Source: Deinandra increscens subsp. villosa (Eukaryota > Streptophyta > Magnoliopsida > Asterales > Asteraceae). Taken from it: 64,000 nt of DNA. This document shows positions 45,420 through 56,877 of this stretch, piece by piece; the first letter of the stretch is position 1, and each line of letters starts with the position of its first letter. The translations under genes were made by a program, and so were the position numbers. The notes under the pieces are model-generated. The model was not told the DNA's origin and searched no databases. It saw only the letters and a program-made list of their open reading frames with translations. Location: the NCBI GenBank assembly GCA_039602395.1, contig JBCNJP010000025.1, forward strand, positions 45,279,980 through 45,343,979. The letters run 5' to 3'.

Positions 45420-46684
45420 TTGCACCCTAAGGTGAGTTCACGGCCCCACTTTTACTATTTAACGATTTTAGGGAGAAGACATGTGGTAAACTTTTACGGT
45501 TTTCAAACTGCTTATTTGTTTTATATACTCATTTATAAATAGTAGATGAAAGACATGCAAGGGAGTCCTTCCACTAATAACGTAAGCCATTTTATATCAG
45601 TGAAAACGGGGAAATGTTTGGTAGATCTACTGGGTCTGACAAGCCCTGCCCACGGGGTATAACGTTGTCCTAACTCAGCATTGTGTTCCGCATTATAGCA
45701 CAACCGGAAGGAAAAAACTTAAGTCTGTCAATTATGGTGATTACGAATTTCTACTAGTTTATAAATGTCGTGGTCTAGCTAACCCAGGTATATAAAATGC
45801 AATGTTTTGATAAATTATTTTGTTAAACTTGTTTTCGGGAATGAGATTCCTGCTGGGTTACGTCTCGATGAGAGTAACTGGTTAAACTTATATTTTCTAG
45901 AAAAACAATGTTTCCTACCTTTAAACTCTGTGAATTCACCAACCTTGCGTTGACTCATTACATGTTTCTTCTCAGGTCCTTAGGAGGAAGTCGCTAAGGC
46001 ACCCACGCTTAGGATCATTGGTATTTGGTCCGCATTGGTTATGTTTTTGTTAAACTTGTGTTAGAGCATTCATAAACCATTCCCTAAAAGTATGTGAGTA
46101 TAGCCCCTAAAATTTAGGGTGTGGTTATGAGTGATTGTGAGTGGAGGGGAGAGAAAAAATTACTATTCATCCCTATATTTGAGGAAAAAGCTAATGATTT
46201 CTTAAAATTTGGGGGTTTGTTGTGATTGAAAGAGAGAGAAAAGGTAATGATAAGGGTATAAAAAGTATTATTTAATTGTGGTTGTGAGTGGAAGACAGAG
46301 AAAAAGTAATGGTAAAAGTATAAATTATAGGGATGAGGATGTGGAACGGGCTGTGAATGCTCTTATCACCATGGTCAAAGACTAATTAAACTGTTTTTGT
46401 TTCGCTTCCACAACGTTTGTTTTGGGTAACTAATGGTTTGTCGCTTCCGTAAATGTTTTTCTAAACTTGATAAATGCTTCCGCACTGTTTTTGTTTATTA
46501 CTACTCAACTCTGATAAAAATCTGTTTTGGAAAATGTGTTTTGGTTATTGAGTCGAGCACATAGATGTTCAAAGTGTCTGACAACTCAGATCCTGGTGGT
46601 GGTCGTGGCGGTCACGGTCGTGCCACCAGTCACGCCCCAGGTCTGCGGAGCCCCGAGGGCGGCGGGTTTTCCCAGGGTGTGACA
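45420..46684 (+). repeat. 5' LTR of a Ty3/gypsy element, left end uncertain
   Basis: Ends GGGTGTGACA at 46684, three bases before the primer-binding site. Its start is placed where copia M coding ends; no clear TG terminus or duplication is seen there. The wording CACCCTAAGGTGAGTTCAC and the GTTTTGTTAAACTTGT-type repeats are non-coding. A MITE is inserted at 46064-46362. Confidence 0.55.
46064..46362. mobile_element. Tourist-like (PIF/Harbinger) MITE
   Basis: 299 bp flanked by TTA (46061-46063 and 46363-46365). Terminal inverted repeat GAGCATTCA ... TGAATGCTC, with imperfect extension inwards (TAAACCATTCCC against GGAACGGGCTG). No coding capacity. A 3-bp TTA/TAA duplication is the hallmark of the PIF/Harbinger superfamily. 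Confidence 0.8.
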
Positions 46685-46687
46685 GAG

Positions 46688-46699
46688 TGGTATCAGAGC
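46688..46699 (+). promoter_or_regulatory. Primer-binding site of the gypsy element
   Basis: TGGTATCAGAGC after LTR end TGTGACA and the spacer GAG. Confidence 0.88.
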
Positions 46700-46981
46700 T
46701 GTCGGTCATAGCGAACTTAGGATTGCATTAGATCTAACTATGACTAGTGTTAGTTAGACACACACATAGATGCACATATACGCAGTTCTCTTGTTTTACT
46801 TTTTGTTGATATATATGTATATATATATATATATATGACTATACGTATTGATCTCTTGCTATGCTATAGTTGCTACTTCTATATCTCTCTATCGCATTGT
46901 CACATCTACCTTCGAGTAGTACTTTTTTGAATTAACCATGTCGTTATCCAGCGGGTAGCTACTTACTATAATATACATGGG
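46700..46981 (+). other. Gypsy leader with (TA)n microsatellite
   Basis: Untranslated leader. A TATATATGTATATATATATA-type run lies at 46808-46836. Nothing else recognised. Confidence 0.5.
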
Positions 46982-47643
46982 ATGTATATTGCTGGCATGT
47001 CAACTAACCGATCGGACATTAGAGCGTCATCTGGAGCCAAAGAAAGGAGACCCCTAGAGGCCGCATCAGTGGAGCCGAGTCTTGCTTCACCAGTCATCAG
47101 AAGAAGGCGGTTGAACGTTCATGATTGGGGGACATATCCTGCCTACATGGAGGATATCATCCGGACTTACCGCGTGCCACCCCCAGCTGCAGGGAGTGCT
47201 GTTTCGGAGGGGAGGATTGCACCGTCTTTGCCAGGACTCGCCTTTCCACCGAGCAGACTTTTGCTGCCTTAGTGACGGATTATGCACGACACCAGGAATG
47301 CATGTTCCATGTGTTCGACGATGTGGATGACTTGAAGGGTGAACTTCATGCCTTGCTGCATCGATTGGACAGTACCATCGCAGGGTACCGTCAGGATGTG
47401 GGAGATGTAGATCGACTAGAGCACAACTATATCGCCATGCGTGACGAGATGTGTGGACTAAGGGTTGTGGTACACTCTTAGGAGGACACCATCCAACACC
47501 TGCTGATAGGTCATGAGCTCATGGGTACTCGAGTCATGGCCCTAGAGGCGGCATTGGCACCGCAAGAGGCACCACCGGCACCTGGACCGGAGCCTTTGGC
47601 CCAGGAGGACCCGGAAAGTGAAGGTACAGTGGTTATGGTATGA
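46982..47643 (+). pseudogene. Upstream ORF of the gypsy element, unknown function
   Basis: A frame from 46982 (MYIAGMSTNRSDIRASS) continues to VPPPAAGSAVSE near 47215, then must shift by one base to read FARTRLSTEQTFAALVTDYA. It runs through a heptad-like helical stretch (DDLKGELHALLHRLDSTIAG), passes a TAG at 47479-47481 and ends GTVVMV near 47640. It is acidic, Ala/Pro-rich at the end, and may be the N-terminal part of gag or a separate ORF. I do not recognise a domain. Confidence 0.45.
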
Positions 47644-47929
47644 GAGTATTGGTGTTATCTGCTACCGTTCGTAGTATCTGGTAGTATATAGAATGTCTTT
47701 TGAAGAAACATTGTATAAATCATGTAGTCTTTATCTATGCTTAGCATGTAAAAATTTAACTCAATTTGAAATTTAATGAAATTGTGAATTGGTTGCAATT
47801 TTGTTTTAATTTAAGTTGTTGTTTAATTTGTTATGTGATATATTTCCTATTTGCCGTTTGATATTTATTATATGCTTGGATGATAAACACCGGGATGTTA
47901 ATCATTTTCGTATATTATGAATAAAGAAA
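47644..47929 (+). other. AT-rich stretch between gypsy ORFs
   Basis: Non-coding, AT-rich, no recognised motif. It separates the upstream ORF from the MAGRGRG start. Confidence 0.4.
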
Positions 47930-49010
47930 ATGGCAGGTAGAGGTCGTGGGCGAGGAGGTGGTATTAACATGTCAGTAGAAGAGCTCAACACTATCATTGG
48001 GCAGAGTGTCGCGGCAGCGTTAGCAGCAACCGCACAGGCAAATTAGCAAAATCAGCGAGGGTGTACGTATAAGATGTTTATGGATTGTAAGCCTCACAAT
48101 TTTAATGGAACTGAAGGAGTGATTGGTTTGCTCCGTTGGCTAGAGAAGACGGAGTCTGTGTTTGAGTGATGCAATTGTCCATAGGAGTATCGTGTAAAGT
48201 ATGCTGCTGGTTTACTGGAAGGAGTGGCATTGACTTGGTGGAATTCTCAAGTCCAATTGCTGGGATTGGTTGAGGCTAATGTTATCCCATGGGCTGAGTT
48301 TTCAAGGATGTTGATTGAAGAATATTGTCCTCGAGTGGAAATCAGGAAGTTCGAAGTTGAGTTCGGTGGTCTGAAAATGGAGGGATCTGAAATTGAATCT
48401 TACACTGCAAGACAGAATGAGTTGGTGCTGTTGTGCCCAACACTGGTTGATCCACCATATCGAAGAATCGAGAGGTATATTGATGGGTTGGTAACCCAGA
48501 TTTAGAGTTTGGTGACGTCTAGTAATCCTTTGATGATTCCAATGACAATCCATTTAGCTCATCAATTGACTGATCAAGCAGTTCAGCAAGGGATCTTGTC
48601 ACCGCGAAAGGCGTTATCTGAATTGGGTGACAACAAGAGGAAATGGGATGGATTAGGAAATAGTGGTGGTTCGAGTTCGAATCAGAATCAGCAACACAAG
48701 GGTGATGCTCATGCTAAAGGTGGTTAAGTGAATCAGAATGCGGGAAATTCATCAAGCGGTTATCAAGGGAAGCTTCCGAAATGCCATAAATGTGATCGAG
48801 ATCACAATGGGAATTGTGCGATCAAATGCAACAAATGTGGGAAACTAGGTCATAAGGCTGTTGATTGTCGAGTCAGAGTTAACAATCAAGGAGCTCAGAA
48901 TCAAGGTAACCAGAATTGCCAAGGTAATCAAGCTGGCTGTTTCGAATGTGGAGTTGTGGTCATTTTAAAAGATATTGTCCTAAGTTAAAGGGAGCTGGAA
49001 ATGGTGGAAA
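47930..49010 (+). pseudogene. Ty3/gypsy Gag, degenerate
   Basis: ATG at 47930 gives MAGRGRGRGGGINMSVEELN, then a TAG at 48044-48046. The retrotransposon gag core follows (HNFNGTEGVIGLLRWLEKTE, LLEGVALTWWNSQV, EYCPRVEIRKFEVEF, SYTARQNELVLLCP) with further stops near 48168, 48180, 48503 and 48725. Two intact knuckles: CHKCDRDHNGNC (the short gypsy form) and CNKCGKLGHKAVDC. A third, CFECGVVVILKD, is frame-shifted into HFKRYCPKL. Virus-like particle protein in life; dead here. Confidence 0.82.
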
Positions 49011-51889
49011 CGGTGGGAACCATGGAGGCAACAACAATGGAGCCGGAGGAGCTGCTAGAAGAGCTTTTGTGATTGGAGCCGGAGAAGCTCAAATTGATGC
49101 CAATGTGGTCAATGGTAAGTTTTCTATCAATGGCTATTTTGCTTCTGTATTATTTGATACTGGTGCTGATAGAAGCTTTATTTCAAGTAAATTTAGAGAA
49201 ATGATAAATGTCGTAGAAAGTCCTTTAGAGGCTAGGTATTCGATTGAGCTTGTGAATGGTAAATTGATCGAGATCAATAGTATTATTCGAGATTGTGTCT
49301 TGCAACTATCTGGTCATCGAATGAGCCTAGATTTGTTGCCAACAACGTTCGATAGTTTTGACATGATGCTGAAATAGTGTGCTAGGAAAAGATAGTAAGA
49401 ATTTTTCTTTCGAGTGAAGAAATTCTAATAGTTCAAGGTGAGAAGAGCGGAACTGTAGTTGGAGTTATTTCGTATCTTAAAGCTCAGAAGTGTTTGCGAA
49501 AGGGGCATGAAGCTATCTTGGCTCACGTAATCAAGAAGCCTGTAGAAGAACCACGTTTGGAGAATATTCCAGTGGTTAGGGATTTTCCATACGTATTTCC
49601 AGAGGAACCGCATAGGCAAATAGAGTTCAAAATCGATTTGGCACCTGGAGCGTCGCCTATTGCTAAAGCGCCTTATCGATTAGCCCCGAGTGAACTTCAG
49701 GAGTTGTACGCTCAATTGCAGGAGTTGTTGGAGAAAGGTATAATTAAGCCTAGTTCATCATCATGGGGGAGCACCTGTTTTGTTCGTAAAAAAGAAAGAT
49801 AGTACGTTTTGGATGTGCATCGATTATCGGGAATTGAATAAGGTTACCATGAAGAATCGGTATCATCTTCCGCGAATTGACGACTTGTTTGATTAGCTTC
49901 AAGGTTCGAGTTCTTATTTAAAGATAGACTTGAGATCTGGCTATCATCAATTACGAGTCTGAGAGGAGGATGTTGAGAAAACAACGTTCAGAATTAGATA
50001 TGGTCATTATGAGTTTTTGGTTATGCCGTTCGGATTAACCAATGCACCCGCAGTATTCATGGTTTTGATGAATGGTGTCTGCAAACCGTATTTGGATCAG
50101 TTCGTCATAGTGTTTATTGATGACATTCTTATCTATTCTAGGACAAAGGAAGATCACGCTAAGCACCTTCATATCATTCTTGACTTATTGAGAAAGGAGC
50201 AGTTGTATGCTAAATTCTCAAAGTGTGACTTCTGGATTCAAGAAATGCAATTTCTGGGTCATATCATCAATGAATCAGTAATTCAAGTTGATATGTCAAA
50301 GATTGAGATAAATAAGAATTGGCATGTACCAAAGACGTCGACCGAAGTGCGCCAATTCCTCGGTCTAGCGGGCTATTACAGGCGATTTATTGAAAAATTT
50401 TCTCATATTGCGCAACCTTTGACTGCACTGACTCACAAGGGAGTGGTGTATAATTGGGGAGTGAAACAGGAAGAAGCTTTTCAACTTTTGAAACAAAATC
50501 TTTGTAGTGCACCTATTCTTTCGTTGCTAGAAGGGACTAAGGATTTCGTGGTGTACTGTGACGCATCGATTCGAGGGATGGGATGTGTGCTTATGCAGCG
50601 TGATAAAGTTATTGTTTATGCGTTGAGACAGCTCAGGGATAATGAGAAGATTTATACGACTCATGATTTGGAGTTAGGAGCTATGGTTTTTGCGTTGAAG
50701 ATCTGGAGACATTACTTGTACGGTATCGAGTGCACAATTTACACCAATCACAAGAGTCTTCAGCACATCTTTGACCAAAAGGAGTTGAATATGAGGTAGC
50801 GACGATGGATGGAATTGTTCAACAACTAGGAGTGTGCTATCAAGTATCATCCGGGAAAAGCTAACGTGGTAACTGATGCCCTAAGCCGAAAAGAGTCGAA
50901 GCTGAAGAGAGTTCGCGCTTTGCAGTTGATAATTCATTCAGAGTTGCCAGATCAGATTCGGAATGCACAACTTGAAGCATTGAAGGAAGAGAATTTGGAG
51001 TCAGTGTCTTTGCGTGGTTTAGATAACCAGTTTGAGCTCTGATCAGATGAAAGTTGATATTTTGCTAACAGGTTATGGGTTCCTAAGTATGGGAATTTTA
51101 GACAACTCATCATGGACGAAGCACACAAGTCAAGGTACTCCGTACATCCAGGTTCAGATAAGATGTACAACGACTTGAAAGTAGTATATTGGTGGCCAAA
51201 GATGAAAGCCGATATAGCCACGTACGTGAGTAAGTGTTTGACTTGTTCGAATGTCAAAACCGAGTATCAAAAGCCGTTAGGTTTGCTTCAACAACCTGTT
51301 CATCCTGGAAATGGGAACATATTACCATGGATTTCGTAGAGAAATTGCCTAAGACCCCCAACAGGCATGATACGATATGGGTAATCGTTGACAGATTGAC
51401 AAAGTCTGCACATTTCTTGCCTATTCAAGAATCAGATGGGTTTGAACAATTGGCCAGATTATATATGAAGTATGTGGTCTCGCGTCATGGAGTTCCTTTA
51501 TCGATCATATCAGACCGAGATGCATGATTTACTTCGCATTTTTGGAAGTCCTTGCAAAAGGCATTGGGAACATAGTTGGATTATCCCCAGACTGATGGTC
51601 AGAGTGAGAGGACTATTCAAATGTTAGAGGATATGCTCAGAGCTTGTGTGATGGACTTTGGTGGAAATTGGGAATCTCACCTACGGTTGGTGGAGTTTTC
51701 TTATACCAATAGTTATCACACTAGTATTGGAGCCACACCGTTTGAGGCATTATATGGTCGTAAGTGTAGGTCCTCAATCTGTTGGACAGAGGTGGGTGAC
51801 AATCAACTTATTGGACCAAAGCTTATTCATGAGACAACGAAAAGGATCGTTCATATCAGAAATTGAGAAGACAGAATCGATCTTGCTAG
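49011..51889 (+). pseudogene. Ty3/gypsy Pol, degenerate and truncated
   Basis: Domains in order: aspartic protease (VLFDTGADRSFIS, about 49150); RT beginning LENIPVVRDFPYVFPEE and APYRLAPSELQEL, with a decayed stretch of stops 49800-50010, then [12 protein letters not shown] and the catalytic FIDDILIYS (about 50120); RNase H ([25 protein letters not shown]); integrase HHCC ([15 protein letters not shown] ... CLTC) and core ([36 protein letters not shown]). Coding stops at about 51866-51889 where copia H begins, so the integrase C-terminus and any chromodomain are missing. Several stops and frameshifts. Order RT-RNase H-integrase proves gypsy, likely a chromovirus. Confidence 0.88.
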
Positions 51890-52215
51890 TGCATAACGAT
51901 CACAGATTTGGTAAACAACAAGGTAAATAACACTTCGTTTATTGCTCAAACCTTCAGAGAGAGAGTTACAGAGAGTTACAGGTTACACCTTATAAAACAC
52001 ACAGTTAACAGCTCAAAACCTCACACCTACTACTCTCTAAACGAGCTAAACATATATATAGGTGCTCTGGCCAGCGGACCAACTAACCACCGTACCAGAT
52101 GGTCCGGCGTACCATCTGGTCCGCACCTGATCCGCTGGGACCAGAAAACACAAACTAACATTTACAAAAACACTTCATCTAGACCTAGCACTAGACACTG
52201 AAATATGCTTTAACA
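51890..52215 (-). repeat. 3' LTR of copia H
   Basis: On the minus strand it begins TGTTAAAGCATATTTCAG after the polypurine tract ACAAGGGGGAGTT (52216-52228). The far end lies at about 51884-51893 (TATGCA or CTAGCA); I cannot decide because no partner LTR is present. TATATATAG box near 52055. It contains GGTCCG and GGTACG words like C and D. Confidence 0.7.
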
Positions 52216-52255
52216 AACTCCCCCTTGTCTTGTGCTAGTCTTCTGAAGTTCTTTA

Positions 52256-53485
52256 TTAAGTCTCCTTCCAGTGTTGTCTTCTGTTGTTCCCCGCATGAAT
52301 CCCAAAAGCAAAACATATTCTGATCACCCGTTGAAACTGCAAGGCTTGTTCAGCATGCTCAGTCTTGTATAGAATATTACAGTGATAGAGTTTGTCTATG
52401 TCATCCTTGGATAAGTTGATTAACCACATCGGATCGTATAGTCTGACTACTTTGTTTTCTTCTTTAACCACCACCACTGCTTCACCAGAACTTTCATCAT
52501 AATACCACCATCTCAATGTTTTGATGAAATCTTGTTCAAGTTTCTTCAAAGGAATTTTCTTCAACTGAACAGGCTTTTTGTACTTCACAATGATCATTGG
52601 CTTTCCAGTTTTCGGGTGGATGTCAGTTGGATGCTCAACAAACTTCGGCCTTTGAGGAGTTAGAAATTGAAACTTTCCTTGACATTCTTCAATCAGCTTG
52701 TCTCTGAAAAATCCAGCCAACTTATCATTTCCATAATTCAAAAATGGAGTTCTGGATAAGTCTCGTACATCACAGACCGGCAGTGTACTAAATCTTGTTG
52801 CATACTTCAGATAGATGATTCCAAACTCTTTCTTGATTGCATAGCATTTGAGTTGAGAATCATACATCCAACTGATTATTCTGCCAGACGCTTCTCTACC
52901 TTTCCTTTCAAAGAATTTCTTTTGATCAACATCCTTTGTAGACGATTTCACCGGCATCTTCTTCGCCCTTTGTTCTTTCAACCATGCATCAAATAACATC
53001 TTTTTCTCTTGTTCTTCAGATAAATCTTCAGATTCGGTTGATGCTGGCTGTTCAGATTGTTTCTCAGAATCTTTCTTCTTTAATTCTTCTTCAATCTTTT
53101 CTTCATCGTCTTTACCAAAGAAGTTGAAACCTTCCGACTGATCATTATCCGTAAAATTTCCATAAACCTTCGGATCATTAGGATATTCTTCAGTAGTGAT
53201 ATCTTCCACCTCTACCTGCTCTTCTTCATAATCAACATTCTCATTTGAATCTTCTTCTTTATATGGATCAGCAAATGGAACATTATCCACATCTTCCACA
53301 TTTAGAGCAAAAATTGCAGCAAGTTGCTCTTTTGAATAAGGATTCACGAACTCCCCTTCTCCTATCTCAACTCTTGTAATCGGGGTCACATCATAAACAT
53401 GACCATCAGACTCCCCCCTGAGATGTAGTAGACGGACCAGCAGCAGCAGATGAACCAGCTGCCCCAGTACCCGAACCAGCTCCAC
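52256..53485 (-). CDS. Copia H post-pol ORF, C-terminal segment
   Basis: Minus-strand frame whose true start is a continuation of the upstream segment, not the internal ATG at 53485. The shared reading is resumed at GESDGHVYDVTPITRVE after a GGGGGG run at about 53415-53420, so a one- or two-base slip separates it from the previous frame. An acidic Glu/Asp-rich region (VDYEEEQVEVEDITTEEYP) is followed by KKDSEKQSEQ and a conserved-looking globular part (WWYYDESSGEAVVVVKEEN, VVRLYDPMWLINLSKDDIDK). WYYDESSGEAVVV resembles the B copy (LYWKFDEESDKY). About 410 codons. Function unknown. Confidence 0.55.
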   Translation of the reverse strand: MELVRVLGQLVHLLLLVRLLHLRGESDGHVYDVTPITRVEIGEGEFVNPYSKEQLAAIFALNVEDVDNVPFADPYKEEDSNENVDYEEEQVEVEDITTEEYPNDPKVYGNFTDNDQSEGFNFFGKDDEEKIEEELKKKDSEKQSEQPASTESEDLSEEQEKKMLFDAWLKEQRAKKMPVKSSTKDVDQKKFFERKGREASGRIISWMYDSQLKCYAIKKEFGIIYLKYATRFSTLPVCDVRDLSRTPFLNYGNDKLAGFFRDKLIEECQGKFQFLTPQRPKFVEHPTDIHPKTGKPMIIVKYKKPVQLKKIPLKKLEQDFIKTLRWWYYDESSGEAVVVVKEENKVVRLYDPMWLINLSKDDIDKLYHCNILYKTEHAEQALQFQRVIRICFAFGIHAGNNRRQHWKET

Positions 53486-54089
53486 CTACACCGCCTTCAG
53501 GATCAGGATCATCATTCAAATATTTCATTACATCATCATCTTTACAACCTTCATCAGGATTCGGTCTTGTCTCCCCCTGAGCAGGTAAAGCTCTGAGTAA
53601 GAGATTTAACTGCTCACCCAGGGAAAGGGATAATTGTTGTAACTTTGCAATTTCACGACCCTTTTCCTCATCTCTTGATTTTAAACTTGCAATTTCACGA
53701 TCTTTAGATTGATCCCGAGACACCAATTCCTTTACTAGATTCTTTAACCCTCTGATTTCATCTGCCTGCTGACGATTCGTTGATTCTAACTCATTGAGTC
53801 TAGTTTGATGAATTGCCAGCTTCAGATCAGCAGAAGAAATTGTTGATTTAGTAGCAGCAGTTGTGGTAGAAGCAGTAGCAGAAGAAGTAGTAGTAGACGA
53901 CCTTCTGATGATTAACTTTTTAGCAGGTGGAACAGAAGAACTTTGAACATTCACACTCTTTGTTGTTGGTTGCACTGGAACCGAAGACTGAGGCTGAACC
54001 TTTTGCTTCTTACCAGGTGGACTTTGACCAGATTTTCTAGCATCAGCCAGAAACGAACCTTGCTTTACTGAAAAATTTGGCCGAGCCAT
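53406..54089 (-). CDS. Copia H post-pol ORF, middle segment
   Basis: 227 codons, minus strand, starting with ATG immediately after the TGA of the previous segment in the same frame (TGAATGGCT). Basic N-terminus (KSGQSPPGKKQKVQPQSS), Ser/Thr/Ala-rich linker, then a clear coiled coil (LKLAIHQTRLNELESTNRQQ, DREIASLKSRDEEKGREIAK). It ends in Gly/Ala-rich sequence at the G-run. It is either an independent ORF or part of one long ORF with a single stop. Confidence 0.55.
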   Translation of the reverse strand: MARPNFSVKQGSFLADARKSGQSPPGKKQKVQPQSSVPVQPTTKSVNVQSSSVPPAKKLIIRRSSTTTSSATASTTTAATKSTISSADLKLAIHQTRLNELESTNRQQADEIRGLKNLVKELVSRDQSKDREIASLKSRDEEKGREIAKLQQLSLSLGEQLNLLLRALPAQGETRPNPDEGCKDDDVMKYLNDDPDPEGGVGGAGSGTGAAGSSAAAGPSTTSQGGV

Positions 54090-55454
54090 TCATTTCAAAC
54101 GCTTGCCAGTACTCACCATCGGAGCTTTGCCTTTATCTACTGGCTTAGACTTCGCAACAGGTTCCTCCATCACAGGAGTATATAATGGATCATCATCATT
54201 ATCCTCAACCTGCTTGGTTCTAGACTCATATATTGAAGTATCCTGATTCTGAGACTTTAAGTAAGCAATGTGAGCCTTAGAACCCCTCTTCACTGGAATT
54301 TCTCTGGTATTATGCAAAATTGTGACATAATCACCAGAGTCTGATTCGGTTTCAGATGAACTTTCACTAGCATCATCACCCTTAGACATATCAGCATCAT
54401 CAATCATATCATCATTTTGAAGATTAACAGCTTCATGTTCAACGATATTCTCATGAACAACAGGCTCAGGTTGTTGTTGCTGTACAGGTACGTGGTCTTG
54501 ATTAACAGGTTGTTGAATATTTTGTGCTTGATCTTCAGGAACATTCTGATTCTCTTCTTCATCTTCTGCTATCTCAACAGGAAAACCTTTGTCATCATAC
54601 TCCAACTCGTCATCAGAACTATCAGAATGTTTGGCAGCTCCATCAGCCGGAGCTACATAATCCGGTTTTGCAAGATTACCAATTAAACGTTTAACCGGTG
54701 GAGCAGCTTTGTTTCCTTTACGCTTCTGATATACCGGGATTTTACCAACAGCAACTCTGTTCATATGTTTCATTTCCAAAGCTGCACCCGGATTCGTTGG
54801 AAAACCAGGATATAATGCATCTAAAATCATCTGCACAAACCTCGGATACATAATACTTCTCACTTGCTTTGTCAAGATGTTGTCTTTCATGTAGTTGAAA
54901 ATCCAGCCAGAGAAGTTAAATTGCCTATTTAGTAACAAGGCAGAAAAGAATGATAAAACCTTTAAATCAAATTCTTCTTGACCTCTTGTTCGGTTTCCAA
55001 AACACTTGATTATAACGTGCATGAGATATTTGTACGGAGGACTCAGATTAGCTTTAAGATACCATGGAACATACAACTGACCATCATACTTTATCCTTTT
55101 GAGTAAAGCTACCAAATCAGCTTCATGAAATTCTGTTGGATAATCAGCTTGATCATTGAATCTCAAAACCCTCCTCACATCAGCTTCAGAAATAATCACA
55201 CCAGTCTCGAGAATTCTTGCACGAATTACTGATGGAACCACTGAACAATCCACTTGAGCTGAATTCCAAAACATAACCAGCAAATCCTTATATGGTGTAC
55301 AAACATGAGTAGCAGCATAGTAAATTCTTGATCTTCTCATAAAATCAAATATGTCGAGGAAATGAGGTTTCCATCGTTCAGCTGCATCTAAGAATGCACA
55401 CACGTTATGTTCTCCAATTGACTTAAACTCAGTCATATCTGTACAAATCATCAC
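54090..55454 (-). CDS. Copia H post-pol ORF, N-terminal conserved domain
   Basis: 454 codons, minus strand. The ATG choice between 55454 (MMIC) and MTEFKSIGEH is open; the second suits the conserved start. Conserved segments: LVMFWNSAQV, VIISEADVRRVLRFND, RIKYDGQL, YLMHVIIKCF, LLLNRQFNFSGWIFNYM and SIMYPRFVQMILDALYPGF. These align in order with copies in A (EEFWSHA...KVRKLL...FNFSKLIF...YPRFLTYIL) and L (REFWGTD...FNFSKMML...TPRFVHMVV). The tail is acidic and Gln/Asp-rich. This is the best-preserved copy of the domain here. No transmembrane helix or signal peptide is apparent. Function unknown. Confidence 0.65.
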   Translation of the reverse strand: MMICTDMTEFKSIGEHNVCAFLDAAERWKPHFLDIFDFMRRSRIYYAATHVCTPYKDLLVMFWNSAQVDCSVVPSVIRARILETGVIISEADVRRVLRFNDQADYPTEFHEADLVALLKRIKYDGQLYVPWYLKANLSPPYKYLMHVIIKCFGNRTRGQEEFDLKVLSFFSALLLNRQFNFSGWIFNYMKDNILTKQVRSIMYPRFVQMILDALYPGFPTNPGAALEMKHMNRVAVGKIPVYQKRKGNKAAPPVKRLIGNLAKPDYVAPADGAAKHSDSSDDELEYDDKGFPVEIAEDEEENQNVPEDQAQNIQQPVNQDHVPVQQQQPEPVVHENIVEHEAVNLQNDDMIDDADMSKGDDASESSSETESDSGDYVTILHNTREIPVKRGSKAHIAYLKSQNQDTSIYESRTKQVEDNDDDPLYTPVMEEPVAKSKPVDKGKAPMVSTGKRLK

Positions 55455-56531
55455 AACAAACTGACGTTAAAATCATGTAATAGAATCAGAATGACCAACA
55501 AATATCAACAATTTTCAAAATTTTATCAGCGGACCATCTGCGGACCAATTTTGGTCGCGCGGATCATCTGGTCCGGCGGACTAGAAAATATTGACCGCGG
55601 ATCACTTTTGGTCAAACGGACCAAATGCAGACCAGTTGGTCTTCAGCGGATCATCTGGTCCGGCGCGGACCATGTGGTCTGGCGGACGATCAGAATACCG
55701 AACAGTCACTTTCGATTTTGATGCACAATCTAGTTTTTGTTTTGAAAATGAACACCAAGGTTTTGATCTATACAAGTTTCCGACCCTGTACATGTGCTCA
55801 AAGTGTATTAAGAACGAATAAAACCAGTTAAAGCCATTCAAGTTAGTGTTCTCGAAAAACCAAGATACAAAACTGTAAAACTCGAGCAATTTACACCACT
55901 ATAATCCAAATCAAAACCACCATTAGATGCGCAATGAGAAACCCTACCTGTAGCAACAAAAATCACACGCAAAGGTTTGTTATTCACCGAGAAATCAAAG
56001 AAAAACAGTTGAGAGAATAATAGGGTTTTTCAGAGTGAAATGTATGTGGTCCGTGGGTTATGCAAACCCCGGATCAGATTCCTCTATTTATACACAAAGT
56101 GGTCCGCCCGACGTACCATATGGTCCGCCGGATCACTTTGTGACAAATAAGACCCTCAACTTCCAAATGTTTCATTTTTAACCAAAAACTTCAATTTCTT
56201 CAAAATTCAAACATGATGTGCTGATTTTAGCATCGATTGTGGTTTAATAAACAACAGATTTGTTGTTTCTGAATTCAGTTGATCAAAAATAACGCAGAAA
56301 TAAAATCTTTTTGATTTTTATCAAATTTATATCAAAACACACTAAAATCTTTTTGATTTTTCGAACTTATGCTAAAACACACCTAAAATCTTTTTGATAT
56401 TTTCTAAAATAAGCAAAACAGCAAATCAACAGAAATCAGGAAATTAAAACGCAATAAGTTATATTTTTGTGAGAAAGATCGCAACATGAGATCATATCAG
56501 AATGATAGATCGCAATAAGTTATATTTTTGT
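55455..56531 (-). other. Spacer upstream of the H post-pol ORF
   Basis: No gene. 55520-55700 holds about ten CGGACC/GGTCCG and GCGGATC words. 56270-56500 resembles the spacer of T1 and G (AAAATCTTTTTGATTTTT, and GAGAAAGATCGCAACATGAG with GATCATAT). A 21-bp direct repeat CGCAATAAGTTATATTTTTG(T) occurs at 56450 and 56511, just at the edge of element C. The pol of H is not present beyond this point. Confidence 0.5.
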
Positions 56532-56877
56532 TGTAAGACCGTATACGGATCGTTTCCAGATCATAGAATGATAGAGACGGAGAAATCTAATCATTTATTG
56601 TGTCGAATGATTACACCGAAGGAGTTTACAACGTTGAAGCTCGGGAGAGGTTGGACAGACCTCTCCTCTCAACACAAAGACAAATGACCAGAAATCTAAA
56701 CATTGCAATCTAGACTCACCTATTTATAGGTAACCTGCCCAGCGGACCAACTAACCAACGTACCAGATGGTCCGGCGTACCATCTGGTCCGCCACTGGTC
56801 CGTTTGCAGTCTAGCCTAGTTTACAATCTAGATAACTATACGCATAGTAACGACCACACCTGGAACATGCTCTAACA
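56532..56877 (-). repeat. 3' LTR of element C
   Basis: On the minus strand TGTTAGAGCATGTTCCAGG to CGTATACGGTCTTACA. TATAAATAG near 56720. U3 has alternating CGGACC and CGTACC words. Confidence 0.88.
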
